From positions 372,001 through 436,000 of the forward strand of contig JANBVO010000004.1 of the NCBI GenBank assembly GCA_030052745.1: a DNA stretch of 64,000 nucleotides. Direction: 5' to 3'. The notes beneath the pieces were generated by a model, which was not told the DNA's origin, did not search any database, and saw only the letters and a list, made by a program, of their open reading frames with translations. Made by a program: the position numbers and the translations under genes. The first letter of the stretch is position 1, and each line of letters opens with the position of its first letter. The DNA is from Pleurostoma richardsiae. Its lineage: Eukaryota > Ascomycota > Sordariomycetes > Calosphaeriales > Pleurostomataceae. This document shows positions 12,001 through 25,109 of the stretch, piece by piece.

Positions 12001-15000
12001 GCTCTGCAACAGAGAATGGGATATTCCTGCGAGACCGAGGTTGCTCAACGCCTTGACCAGTGCTTGTCCATCTTGTTCTGATCTAGAGTCTCGCGCCCTG
12101 ATGTGACTGTCAAACTGTGCACCTCTAAATGCAAGACTCTTGCCTCCATCCTGCTCATACTCCAGACGAGCAACAACGTTAGAGAGGGATGACGTCTGGT
12201 CAAGACCATAATATGCATCCGGGTCGTCAATGTTCTCAAAGATCCTTAGGAGGACGTCTGTGGAATCTTCGAGCTCCCTCGATGCTGATGACCGTCGGGA
12301 TGCGCGCGAGGTCTCGGAGAACGCGAGTTCGGCAAACAGCAAAGCCACCTTGAACATCCCGCAACGCGAGGCAGCACTTGCTGCCGTAGAGAAGCTGATA
12401 TCCAGCCAATGGGACCTGTCGGCAATCGTTGCCTCGTTCGGATATGGCTGCGTCCTCAGATACAAAATCGTGTTTATGAGGAGCTCGATATTGTTTTTCG
12501 TATCTTCCGATGTTGACTCCATCCACGTCCGTATGGAGTCAGAGAGGCTGCGCTTGGCCACCTGTTGCTTATCTAGCTGTGAAAGTAGCACAAGATGGAC
12601 AATGAAAGGCAGAGCCTGGTCCGCAAAGCCCCTAACATGCTGCAGGATAGGCAACAGGGCTGTTAAAACGATCTGGTCCTTGACGGATTGCGCTAGATGG
12701 ATGGCAAGATTCTGTGACCATGCTTTATCGTCGAGCGCGTCTGGCCTGTAAACATGTCTGTCTAGTACATTGTCATCGGGCAAGTCAGATGGGGGGATCC
12801 TATATTCGTTCCAGTCTGAAGACAAGAAGAGTGGCTCGGGAAGACTCTTCTGACATGCAAGGAGCAAGTCGCTGTCTTGGTTCACAGCAGCCTGGGTGAC
12901 AACGTTGCGCAGCGCAGACTCAGCGAGGCCTGCTGTGAACGAGTCATCGCCCATAGTGAGGGTCTCAACTAGTTTCACCAGTCCCTGCTCGGATTCGCCG
13001 TGGCCGTGAGTAATCTTCTGGTAATGCGCCAGGCGAGATTCCCGTAAGGCGTCGAGATAGATCTCACCCGATGACGCGAATGACCGGCCGACGACCCGTC
13101 CTGCCCACGTCAGGTATTCCGCACTGAGATCCTGGGCCCGACAGCTCTTCCAGATGATTCCGCCATGATCAAACGCATCCTCATCTGTGTCGATGATGTC
13201 CTCCCGGCCAGATTCGGGGATCCTGAAGTCGCTGCACAACATGCCCAAAACCAGATTCCTAGCCGGTTCGTTGAGGAGTTGATCTTCTTGCTCTCCGTCC
13301 TTGAGGATTTCCAGCAGGAGGTTACTCTCTGATGTCCCTTTCTCAGCATTACCTGACGATCGGATATGTGCTGCTGATTGAACGATGGACTTGAATGCCT
13401 CCTTTCGCCGCTCACTTTTGAGGTCTGCAGACTCGTACTGCGACAGATACTTGGAGAACCAAGCGTGGAACTGCTGTGCCTTGCTCATAGTAGCCTTGAA
13501 CTGGGTTTCTTGGGTTGTACTGGCCTGACTCGATTCCATGAAGACTCTTAGACTTGCTAAGGTTGAAAGCGAATACCCTGCCAAGAAAGAAGGATACCGT
13601 AACAGGTGAGCACTACCGCTGGCTATGAGATATCGTGTCATGCCTAGAGCATCATCTGCGCATTCGACATTCTGGATAAATGGACGGAGAGAATGAAGCA
13701 ACATCTCGAGCGGATATGAGGTTATAGCTCGAGAGCCAGCCATTGAGATGAGGACGCGAAGCTTCCGGACAACCGAACATGCATGAAGCGGTCCTAGGGC
13801 TGGATGGACCGTGTTGACTAACCTTCGAGCTACGGACACAACCAAGGCCGGTGTCCAGATGTCCGAGATGCCATCCGATACGTCCAGGTGTGTCTTACTG
13901 CACAGATGCAGTATCTGCGTCGAGAGATATTTTGCGCGAAACATTGGCTGTTGATTGGGTGGTAAATTGACATTGGAGTGGCTAAACTTCTTGATGGCAT
14001 CCATGATGTCTGCCGCGTAAGTAAGAGCTGGATCTTTGCGGAAGTATTTCTCGATCGGATCTTCTTGATCAATCAGGTCGAAGAAATTGGCCACTATGTC
14101 TGCGAAGTGCATGTATATGCTGTCATGATACGGTGTCTTGCCCAACAGCTTCCTTACCCTGGACTCGCCAGTCGTCTGGTGGCCATTTTTTGCCATGCTC
14201 ACATCGTGGGCGATGCTGTAGGCTAATACTTTCGAAAAGCCTTGCTGCACCATATCGACAGGGTTGACTCGGAGTCTTTGTGCAAGATCATTGATGGCGT
14301 CTTCTTGGTTCCGCATTACCATGAGGGCCGCTGCCTCTGCCTGGGCTTGCTGCAAAAGCTCATCAAGGCTCGGGTACCCAAAAATCTCATAGGGGATATC
14401 ATGAATGGAGTCTGTCTCAAGCCAAGTGTACAGAAGCTGCGGTGCGAACAACTGGAATAGCTCTTGGGGTGAGCTCAGGGACCTGATTCGCGATATAGTG
14501 TCCAAGCAGCGCCTGGCATATTTTGCACAGTGCATTATCTTGCCAGGGGCCTCGAAGATGTGGTACACGCACCTACGGAGGAGGGTAGAACACTTGCAAG
14601 CAAGCTCTGCTAAGACAAACATCCGAAAGGCGAGGCCCTCGATGACGTCAGGGTCTGTCGGCAGACTCTCGAGAATGTCGATGAAGATATCGTCATGCGT
14701 CTTCAGGACGAACAGCTCGAAAATCCTCGGAAGTCGCACTCCAATTGCGAACTTGACCGCCATGGCGCCGCTCTGGAGTATAGACAACAAGGACGAGCGG
14801 CAAGAGGGTAGGCCCAGCGAGCGTGCATACTGCGAATTCACTTCTAGGAGGCGATATAGAAGCCTAGCCAAGAATATTTGTACCTTGGGCGACATCGTAT
14901 TGTTCGGCAAAGACGTCTTGAAGAGGTGAGAATACAGGTCCCCAACCATATCCGACACCTCGCTGGCGTCCTCGGACCAGATGGGGATGAAGTTTTCGAT

Positions 15001-18000
15001 AACATCAATGCAAATGCAAAGAGCGACCTCAGACGTCGAGAACTCGGTAGCGCTGATAATGCCGCCGATGGTTTCCAGAAAACGAGATGCATCGTCCGGG
15101 CTTCTCTGCAAGTCGGATGCCAGGAGCTCTTGTAAAAAACTTCTGCAGAGCAGGAATTCCTCACTCGAAGATGACAGTAGCCTGTCAATGAACGCAGCGG
15201 GAAGAAGGCCAACCTGCTCGATATTCTCGTGCAGCGTCGCTAGAAAGTGCAGCCGCAGGCTCGTGGTCAAATGGAACGCCTCCACACTGAGGCTTAAGGC
15301 CAACAAGTGCCTCGGCAAGCTCGGCGCCTTTGTTGCAGACGTCCTTTGACTGGCCTGTGAGACGAATTCATCATCGTCGACGTCCATCATACCTGCAGTC
15401 TGCCCAGACGACTGCCGAGTCGCTCTTTCATCGAGGGCCATAGACAACCTAGAAAATAGGCGCAGGAGATATGAATTGGCTTTGCAGAAGCCATCTAATC
15501 CTGCTGCATCAATGGGCGGAATATATGGAGCGACGGAAGTTCGAATGAGGTCAAGGTGTTCCTGGGCCTGAGGGGAGTCGAGAATGGATTTGATGGTGGT
15601 GTCGACTAGGTTGAAAAGAGCCGGACCAACGTCTCGAGACATTGTCGAGTCTATCGTCTCTAGTTCAGGCAGCAATATGACACCGGTGATAAGGCATGTC
15701 ACCAAGCTGTGCAGTCTCTCCGACGACAGGTGGGTGGCTGCTGCCTCTCCCCGTTGTGATGTTGACTCGTAGATTTGTGCGACGCCTTCAAATTTTGGGT
15801 AGAAGAGATCTAGTACCAGCTTCTTGGCAGCATGGAAACTTGCATCGGCAACATCCTTCATCACCTGTTCAGTTCCAAGAGACTGCGAACAGGGCAAGCG
15901 ATGGATCTCTTCTCGATCTGCGCCATCTAATAGAAGCAGATATCTGGCCATAGCATCGGTTTCTCTTCCAGCCATTCGAGCCTGACTCAAAGGCCCTCCG
16001 TAGATGGGCGCCGAGCCAGATACCTCGAAGTTCGGTAGGCCAAAGCACCCTCTTAGGAGACTGACAAGATCAATCGCCGCTACGTGGATAGAATGCAGGG
16101 ATGAGAATGTGGCGTCCGCTTTGCAAAGTTAGCCCCAGCCGGATTAGACGCGCATGGAATAAGGAATATATCCTCACCTGGATTCCACTTCGAGAAGACC
16201 CAACGAACGACGTGACCCGAAGTCTTCTGGCTCGTGCTTGGTAGCATCGAGTTACGGAGATGCAGCAAGTGTAACATGAAGACGAGGGATGCATCACTCA
16301 AAATCGCTGGCCCGCTTATATCTGCAGCTGTAACGATGTTGGTGATATCATCAGCTACCTCGTTGACACTGACGAGGCCCGACTCCAGAATCGAATGTAA
16401 GAGCACGCAGGCTGCACGACTTGTGCTCGGGATGCTGACAGACCGCACAGCGAGATGCCAGATCTGTCTCCATTTGCTGGCCATGCGGGCATCCTGCATA
16501 CCTTGGACGACCGTACAACTGCACGTAACCTTAGCAACAAACCAGACACATGGTAAGCTTGACTTACCTTGCGCAGGCTATCATAGCCCATGACGACTCT
16601 ATGCCTTGCTTATCACTAATAAAGGTCAAGAGGTCATCAATAATTTCATCGATATCATCTGACGACGGCTTGCTCTGCGTGACAAGAAAAGGTACAACCT
16701 GAATGGCTCCCAGCTTGACACCTCTGTCCTTGGAGAGGAGCTTTTGGTGTAATCTGCTGGTTTTCACTGCCAAGCGCCGTTTCTTACGGGGCTGTTCCTG
16801 GTCCTCTACCGATTGGCGGCGGTTATCCGAAGCATTCCTGAGTATGCCCTCGAGCATGGCTATGACTTCTATCAGAGCCCATTTCCGCTCTGCCGCGACA
16901 TGGTATGGTCTCAGAGCGAATAGCTTCGTGACGAAATAATCAGAAGGTAGAGCTAGAGACGAGAACGTAAGGTCGTCTAGTTGCAAACGGGAGCGATCAT
17001 CTCGCTGCGCGTATTCGTACCACAAGGCCTCCAGTAATTCCTCGACGTCGCTTAGAACAGATCCATCTGTCACATCCTTGGAAAGGCTGGCAACATAGAG
17101 GTGTATCCCGTAGATCGTCCTAAGCATTTCGTCTCTCACGTAGGACATTGCGTCGTTATTGACCGAGGAGCGCGGTTGCCACCAGTGCGTCAGGAGAGGA
17201 ACTAACTCCTTCGCTAGGCTGCCCCCTAAAGCTAGGTCATCTCCTATGGTCTGGAACAATATGCAGTTCAGTGTCGCGAAAGCAGCTTGATGCAGCCCAA
17301 TTGCTTTCCCTTGTCGAGACTGCTGCTGTGGAGCTTGGGAGCGCTGCAGAGTCTGGATGACACCGTTCGAGATTTGCTTGGATCGTTTCAAGAACGGCGC
17401 ATTGGGGGCCGACACAAGCGCCAAAAGGCAGCGTACCAAAGCTTCGATCGTTGTCCAACGAGCCTCACCGGAGCTGCGGGGAGTCAGAAGCGTATTCGAT
17501 CTGCCTGTCGAGTGTCCCGAAAGCGTCTGAGCTGTGCCAGGTGCTGGCGAAGCTCGAGACAGAAGTCCGGAATCCCGATCCGTCGTGTCTGAATAGCAAG
17601 ATAGAGCACCCAGACAGAAGTCCACACACAAGAGCCAGCCCTCACCATCAGACACGGCTAGCCCCTCGACATTGACTGGATAGGCGAGCAAGGATACGAA
17701 AGCCTTAATATAGTCTTGGGCAAGTGGCTCGAGAAATTCGTCATCGCGTCCAGGAAGGGTCTCCGTGATATGATCAATGACCGCCCTAGCAGTCTTTCTC
17801 TTGATCCTGGATGCGCCATGCGTGACGGTGATACGAAGAGCTTCCGCACACTTGGACAGTCTGCTGGCATTAACATTCTTGAGAGATTTTCCACTTAGGA
17901 AGTTCTTCTTCTCGGTCAAAGTAGCATGGAAAAGCCCTTCAAACAGGACATGATATGTTTTGTCGTTCAGATCTTTCCTGGTTGCTCGTTAATACCTTGT

Positions 18001-18292
18001 CGTATTTGAGACCACAAGTCGGACTTACTGGCTCTCCACCTTATTTCCAGAATCTATCCTCCTGAAGAAATAGATAAGGTCTTAAAGAGTTCACACGTCA
18101 GCTGGAAGCCCGGAAGTGGCAGGCTGGGATTGCTACTGACCGTCTAGCGCCGCACCGCGAGTAGTCGCATTCCCGCTCATGAGGGACACTGAGAGGTGTA
18201 AGTGTAGTCCTGAGCCTCATACGGTGCAAATTCTTACCGCGAAGATCTTGAGCATTGGTCTCCCCTCCTATCTGCGACCTCCTAGGCGCCAT
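9084..18292 (-). CDS. tel1: Tel1/ATM serine/threonine protein kinase
   Basis: A 2,941-residue PI3K-like kinase that signals DNA double-strand breaks and maintains telomeres. The eight exons I infer are 18292-18238, 18188-18141, 18080-18029, 17977-16568, 16518-16178, 16118-11633, 11575-9162 and 9103-9084, an exact multiple of three. The N-terminal exons encode a helix with TAN-motif spacing (residues about 21-36, LMSGNATTRGAALDDL), the Tel1/ATM-specific N-terminal motif. A long HEAT-repeat region is followed by FAT. The kinase domain has ISKLEPMMSIASGVSAPK, the catalytic GLGDRHGHN and the metal-binding VHIDLGVAFE. The 20-nt last exon encodes GWAAYA-stop, the FATC end. RLTRDIVDGMGI and EGVFRRCCE are Tel1/ATM-type, excluding Mec1/ATR. 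The 5' exons are the least certain part. Confidence 0.94.
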
Positions 18293-19057
18293 GTTGCTTT
18301 GCAGGTTTGACAAACCTACGCGTGCTCAGTGGGGCGAGCGAGCGTAGGAGACTCAGACAGAGAACCAAGAGTTTCGCAGTTCGAATGCCTAGTTCATTGT
18401 CAAGTGCAGGGACCCTATTCTTCCTGGAAGCGGCACAACGGCTTGAGACCTGTGTGGAAATACGCAGGCTTCCCTCATGATTCCCAAGTTAACATAGGCA
18501 CAAGGCAGAAACACGGGAGCAATGTGAGAATTGAATTGGTATATTCGTCGCCGTCAAAATGCCAGAGCCTGCTTGAACATTGGTTGCGTGCGCCGTAGAC
18601 CGGGAGGGGTGTGCTGCCTAGAAGAGCCTAGATGATGTTGTCGGTTGCCCTCTCTCTGTTGTCTCTTGCTGCCTCGTCAGTGGAAGCTGCTGCGATATAC
18701 CGGCAGAAAATATTCACCGCCCTCGGATCTAGGCTAGCCTCACCGCCCAACGAGGTGCCGTAGCTTAAAAGGTACCGGGCCTGCGAAGCTCTGCAGAGCT
18801 GTGGCGCTTCGGATGGGACTTGAGGAGGTACCTCCGTACCTACCCTCCACTATTGTAGTACTTTGGCTGTCACTCCTGCGCGTCGAATTCCTTTGGAAGC
18901 CGCTTTTACGCGACAGCAGAACAACTTCTCTGGCAGGCAAACAAACGGTGATACTGCCGCGAAACTAGCACGGCAAGAAGCCAGCACGACCGCCGCACTT
19001 CGATGAGGCGATCTGAGCACCCCATACGGAAGATGCCCTGAGAGTGTCGCAGCAAGC
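18293..19057. promoter_or_regulatory. Divergent promoter region tel1 / nup192
   Basis: 765 bases between the two start codons. It holds a perfect 14-bp palindrome AGCTCTGCAGAGCT at 18787-18800 and a GGTACCTCCGTACCTACC cluster at 18822-18849. No supported gene was seen; an 89-codon open frame near 18329 has no recognisable features. Confidence 0.5.
18822..18849. repeat. GGTACCTCCGTACCTACC cluster
   Basis: A short copy of the intergenic TAGGTA/TACCTA word family, beginning GAGGTACCTCC (a palindrome around GGTACC) and continuing with TACCTACC. It lies in the tel1/nup192 divergent promoter. Confidence 0.5.
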
Positions 19058-22000
19058 ATGTCGGAATTTGGTGGTTTGGAAGCCCTTCAGGCTCTTCATC
19101 GAGACCTGGTTGCTGTCAGCGAACACCGCTTCGAGAGCTTAGATGCGCTGTCCCAGGCGCTGGACGCGCATGCCGAGCACTTTGAGAAATTCCTGGATAA
19201 GACGGCAAGAAGCGCGGCGAGTAGGGAGGCAGTCAATACGGGTATGCAAGGTGGATTAGATGCTGTTTGAGCGGTGCTGACTGTTACAAAACAACAGGCA
19301 AAATAAAGGTCGGCGACGACGAATACTCGATTAATAAGGAATTCCAGGATATAGCCCTTCAACTGGCTGACGAGGTGGATCTCGATGAGGTGCAAGCTGC
19401 AAGGCTGTTGCTAGAATCCCAGGGCGATCAGATCACACTGGGCCGTTCACTTCTCGAGTGCGGCGTCATCCGATTCCACCAGCAACGGGTGTACCTGTTG
19501 GATTGTATGCGCCTGTGCGTTAAGCTTAGCAATGATGAGGATCTTGAGAATGAACTGCAGGATAGCTTCGGTCTGTTCGTCACGAGGCATGTCTTCGGGG
19601 CGGCTCTGCCTGGCCAACCGCCGCCTAGCCCCGAGAGGAAGATCGTTCCGAAGAGTATGGTGGCAATGCAGAGCATCAGGGCGTGGCTCCAGAAGTTGTC
19701 GGACAGGCTAACGACCGCGAGCGTGGTATATCAAGCCAACGGCGTCCGCCCACCGGAGGTGCAAGAAACGATCGAGTATTCTCGTATTAGCCTCATACAA
19801 CAGCATGAACTGGTTGCATTCATCATTTGCGCCGCCATTGAGAAACGGCACGCGGAGACCAAGGATTTCGAGGGCTTCCTTCAGTTGCTTAAGAAGCTAG
19901 ATCGATATGACCACTTGCTAGGTATTTCGCCTCACATAGCTAATCTGGCAAAGCTAATCTACGAGCAGTCCACCTTTTCCCAGTGCTCGGGGCATATATC
20001 AACATGTTCGGGTCTACCGAGGGGATAGGAGATCTTCAGCAGGCGCGTGCCCTGAACAAGATTATCTCCAAGCAAACCGACGACGAAACATGGGCCTTGC
20101 CGTATCTACAAGCTGCTGCGCGTGCTTGGTGGATTATCGAGTATAGCGGATGGTATTTGGATGACGGTCCTGCAGGTGCCGCGATAGAAGGTATCGACAT
20201 CGACGAAGGTAGGCAGCGCTCCTAGGCGTTCTTCATGGGGCCTCAGTCGGGCTAATTCACGTCTTTAGAGGACAAGGAACGCTCTAAACAGTTCGGTGAA
20301 GCCTTGAAGGATGGGGCCTTCGACTTTATCCTCGCGGTCGCTGCCGACGTCAGAACCCCCGAATGGCAGGACCCAGCACGACTCGGCATACGCCAATGGC
20401 TCCAGCGCAAGACACCGTCTCTGTCATCAGACTCTAACGCGCGGTTTTCCGACTTCTTCCAGAAATGCTTCATGATGCAACTAGAAGTGTTCGTCGAAGG
20501 GTTTATTTCAAATCTCCCTGACGTCCTGAGGAAGCTGCGGGTCGAAGAAGACGAACAGCGTCAACTGAGCCAGACGCACGAGCAAGATCTGGACTTGGAG
20601 AGGTTCCTGCTCATCATCGCATACTCATATGAAGGCAGACCAGAAGCTACCGAAACGTTTTGGGCAGACCCGGACAGTAATCTGGCCGGTTTCATGCACT
20701 GGGCGTCGAGGCGGGCATCCACGCCCCTGGTCAGCGCGTTCTGCGAAATGCTCCTGTCCGTCTCAGAAAATGATGAGTGCGCAACGTATGCACACGAGTT
20801 CCTTCTTGACGAGGGTCTACACTCGTCTGGAAAGATGAGGAAGACGTTGTCTCTCACGTGGAATCAGGTCTTCAAGGAATTGCAATTCTTTTCCAACAAG
20901 ATCCGAGAACGGCCGACACCTCCGCAGTCTCACCTCTATCGAGGAGGCAAGCCCACCAGTGAGCAAGCAGAGACAGAGCCCGAATCAGCTATGATGCTCG
21001 AGTGCTATCTGAGGCTTATCACAAAACTATCCTCACAGAGTGACGCGGCCAAGAAGTACCTACTGAAGGAGAAGGAGAAGGACAACTTCAGCCTGATTGA
21101 AGTGCTATACCAGCTGGCAAGCAGTTCTGTTCCTGCGCGCCTACGAGCATGTGCTTTCTATGCCTTGAAGGCCTTGATGTCCCGCAAGTCGCGAGACGAG
21201 GGTTACATCATGTGGAAATTCCTCGACGCTTACATGACGGGACACTTCTATGTCCCACAAAGCCAAGGGCGCCTCCCCATGGCTGCGCAGCATCAAAGCC
21301 CCTCAATTTTCATCCAGGAGATCTTCAACGAGATTGCCGTAGGCTTCGAGGAGCCGAACGCCTTCATACAATTCCTGCTCACCCTGGTATCCCCAGTGGA
21401 TGAGTCTGATCCCCTGAATGGCACACTACCGTTCCCCGAGGACCTCGGATCTAGTTTCAGGATGCCTGGAATAGATCCATACGTTGACTATGTCCTTGGC
21501 CACGTCTTCAGCCTCAAGTCTAAGGACTTGCAGGATGTCACCCACTTGAGGATGCTTCGACTGAGCTGCCTGCAATTCGCCTTGATTTGCTTGGAGACGT
21601 TTAGCGAGGATCTCATCGTCATTGGCAATGAGACCAACATTGCAGTTGATGCAGTCATCTCCACAACTGATCTTGCCACCTATGTTCGACTTCACCCATT
21701 TGCTCGAGTAATGGAATGGATGTTCAACGATCGAGTCATGGACGCTCTTTTCAGCACTATACACGAAGACGCTACAGAAATCGGTAGTGCTACTCCGGAC
21801 TCCCCTTTGATCATGGGGGTTCTCCGTGCAGTCGAGGTCATAACCCTGGTTCTAGACCTGCAAAATACGTACCTAGATCTCGTACGGCCTATTGTCAAAC
21901 TACATAACCGTCATCGAAGGGAGCCCGTTGCGAACGCTGTCTATGCTTCATTTGAAGACGGTATGATGAATCATCTAAACCTCGTCGTCGATCTAGGACG

Positions 22001-24458
22001 GTATTGCGGTCTAGGCCATCCATCTTTGACACATGCGTGCTTGAAACTTCTTGAGAGGATATCGGCATCATCGAGGATAGCAGCAGCATGGAATCCCGGC
22101 CCAGGTCGGCAGGCTCATCGAAACAAGGCTATCGTTGCTCTAGAGGCGGACGGGGAGGCGGACTCCATTGCGGGATCCTTCATCGCCGAGCTGATCGCAC
22201 CTCTCGATCTCGCCCGGGAGGTAGATTCGCCGAATTACATGACCAAGATCTTCATTCTTGATTTCCTCTTTGCCTGCCTTCGGGCGACACCAGACCAACC
22301 GACAATTGCCCATCTCCTGCTTGGCTTCAAGTGCGGGCTTAATACCCTTTCCGTGGAACCAGATGGTGACTTCGATGCACGGACCTCCTTGTTCCATAAT
22401 CTCCTAAGGGTTTTGTTAGAGACACCCTTCGGCGACGAACTTCTTGGTATGCGGCAATGGATGGTATCCCTGAAGTCTAAGATCATGCGGGTACTTCAGA
22501 TCCTTTGGAGGTCACCGTTATCCTCGGCCATCATTCTCAGTGAATTGAGAGACAACGATTTCATTTTTCATCTTCTCATTCGGGAGGTAGCCATCCAGCC
22601 AAGTCTGACGTGGGACGGCGAAATCCTGAGCGGACCTGAGTTCTTGCTTACCGACGGATCTATGGCCTTCATCTCCTTCCTATCGCTGAGGGCTATTGCC
22701 TTTGAGTACATGGCGATAGAACTCTGCAGCGTCTCCCAGAACCGCTTGCCGAACCTGAAGCGCCGAATCTTCGATGCTTTAAACGGCCAGTTGAAAGGGG
22801 ACGACAATGAGTCTATCTCAGTGCCGTCCGTCTTCGATCTGTTTGACTTCTTACCCTCAGAAGCACAGTGGGACGTTCCTCCGCCACAGTTCGTTTTCTA
22901 TCGAGATCTTGACCTGAGAACATGTCTGGAAGAAGACGCCGATGCGAACTCGGTCTACAACATCGATAAAGTCAAAGAGATCCTACTACTCAAACGGAGC
23001 GAGACACGCGAATCTGGAATAGTCGTCTCCCAGCAGGACGCGGCGGCCATAGACAAGGAAGAGGCTCTGCTTCTCGAGTATCTTGTCTTTTCCAACCGCC
23101 AGAAACAGATGGTCTCATACCGCCTGGGCGTTCTCAAGTCTTGGACCAATCTTCTGCTAGTCATGTTTGAATCAAACGAGTTCAAGGGAAGCGCGAAAGT
23201 TTCCTTCCTGCTCCAGGCCCTCCAAGCTATCTTACCGAGCTTGGAGAGCTACAGCTCTGACAGCCCAGAAGAGGCTTTCGAGCTAGCAAAACTTGCAAAG
23301 ATCTTGCTGTTTAAGATGGATTTCTCCTCAGCATCCTCTAATGAGCAGGACACTCATGCGGTCGGGAACCTTATCAGCGACAAGCTCTTCCAGCTATTTC
23401 AGATTTGTCTGCACGCCATCGGCAAGTGGGCAGGCAATTCCGAGCTTCGTGCCGTCTATTATAGCATATGCTACAGATACCTGACAGGCATCGTGGATAA
23501 GGGTGAGGGCTTCCTTCCAGGCCGCCAGAAGACACTTAAGTCCATACACCTTTACGGGGAGAGGCTTTTCAACGTATTGTGCGACGACGCATATGGCAGC
23601 GATCCGCGGTGTCAGACTGCAGCCCTGATTCTTCTGGGAGCTTTCATTAATCTGGGCAGAGTTGAGGATGATACCCAAGTCGTTGAGATGCTCAATAGGT
23701 TGAACTTCATCGGCGTCCTCGTGGACTCCCTAAAGACTGTCCTACAGGAATGGTTGGATATCATCCGGACCGGTACGCAACTGGCTGACCACAGTTCCCT
23801 TCGGATAATTGGACTGACAATCAGTAGGCGATATTGACCAGCAGCAATTCTGGACTGCGAAACTTTCTCTTCTCTTGCAATTATGCCAGTCCCGAGAGGG
23901 CGCCAAGCACGTCCTTCAAGCGAACCTCTTCCGCTCAATTGAGCTCTCAGGGCTGTTCGCCGCTGACCCGGAGCTCGAAATTGGTATGTAGCCTCCAACC
24001 TACCAGCTTCTTCCTCCATAGGCTAGGACTATTTGCTAACAGTGCGGCGTTTGTCCAGACCCGACCAACGCTACCGCCCTGGAGAAGCATTACGCGCTCC
24101 TCGTGCGCGTGACGCGCATCATCGGCGCGGCCATCATGTCGCGCGGCTCGCACAACGTGCTGCAGGGCCGCCGCTTCCTCACAGAGCATAGGATGCTGGT
24201 CATGCACGTGCTCAAGCGCAGCGCGGGCATCAGCTCTGGGCGGCTGAGCAAGGACCTAGAAGATCGCGTCGAGGACCTCGCCGACGCGTTCATGGTGCTG
24301 ATCACCGCGACGGATTTCCTGGAGGTAGGCTGTCGCCATGCTTGAAACTTCCGATGTGATAAGTCCGGACTTTGGCTGATGTTGCTTGTCCCCTTCTGCA
24401 GTTCGAGGAGCAGCAGGCACCCGTGGAGAAGAAGCACACGTCTTTGATGTTTCACTGA
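19058..24458 (+). CDS. nup192: Inner-ring nucleoporin Nup192 (Nup205)
   Basis: A 1,671-residue alpha-solenoid scaffold of the nuclear pore inner ring, which binds Nic96 and Nup53-type linkers. Exons are 19058-19241, 19298-19921, 19984-20208, 20269-23772, 23828-23983, 24059-24324 and 24402-24458, a whole number of codons. Recognition rests on overall length (yeast Nup192 is about 1,680 aa), an all-helical composition, and segments such as YLLDCMRLCVKLSND, LVLGAYINMFGSTEG, ARAWWIIEYSGWY and the C-terminal LVRVTRIIGAAIMSRGSHN. All internal splice sites are canonical GT..AG. Splicing out 19922-19983 is needed to join DHLL to VLGAYINMF; reading through it ends at an early stop. The gene diverges from tel1 and converges on slx8. 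Confidence 0.92.
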
Positions 24459-25109
24459 GGCGGAAGACTGATTGATGCTTGGTGTTGTCGGGAGTCGCCA
24501 GGGATTAGATAAAAAAGGGAAAGGCTGGTGCATCCGGCTTAGGGAGGTCATTTTTCGGTAGTATTCATATTGTAATATCACGGCGCATATAACAGTCTAC
24601 GGTCCCTTGGTTCAAGTAAATACGCTTCATTGTCCATGCGCCTCGGAACCTTGTAGTTCCCGTATCCTACTACTGCCTTGGTGTTCTCTATTTACCATAC
24701 GACTGTTGTCGAAGCAATGACACTTCGCGATGCTATACCATGCAAATGCAAAAAGTTGGGGTATCTGACACAAATCCCTGAATCGCCAGCCAGTCGACCC
24801 TGCGGCTTCCACGCCGATGCCGGTCCGTGATCTTGACCCCGCCAGCTTCTGCCGACGGGATCCTGAGCAGATTATCCGACATCATGTAGTAGGCACATTC
24901 GCCGAGCCCCGGTAGTCAAACCACTCTATCCCTCGAGTGGGTATAATTCAATGTAGACCGGACTTAAAGGCCGCTTATATCGCGCAGCCAACAGCGTCCA
25001 CTCGGTCAAGCCTCCCTATGCCACGCGCGTTGAGCTACGGTGCTTCTCTTCAACCGCGATCTCCTGCGTACCCCTGAGTCAACGTAGCTCCAGGCCCCTG
25101 CGTTGGTAA
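24459..25109. other. Convergent 3' intergenic region nup192/slx8
   Basis: 651 bases between convergent stop codons. Probably 3' UTRs. I looked for tRNA A and B boxes and saw none convincing. No supported coding frame. Confidence 0.5.
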
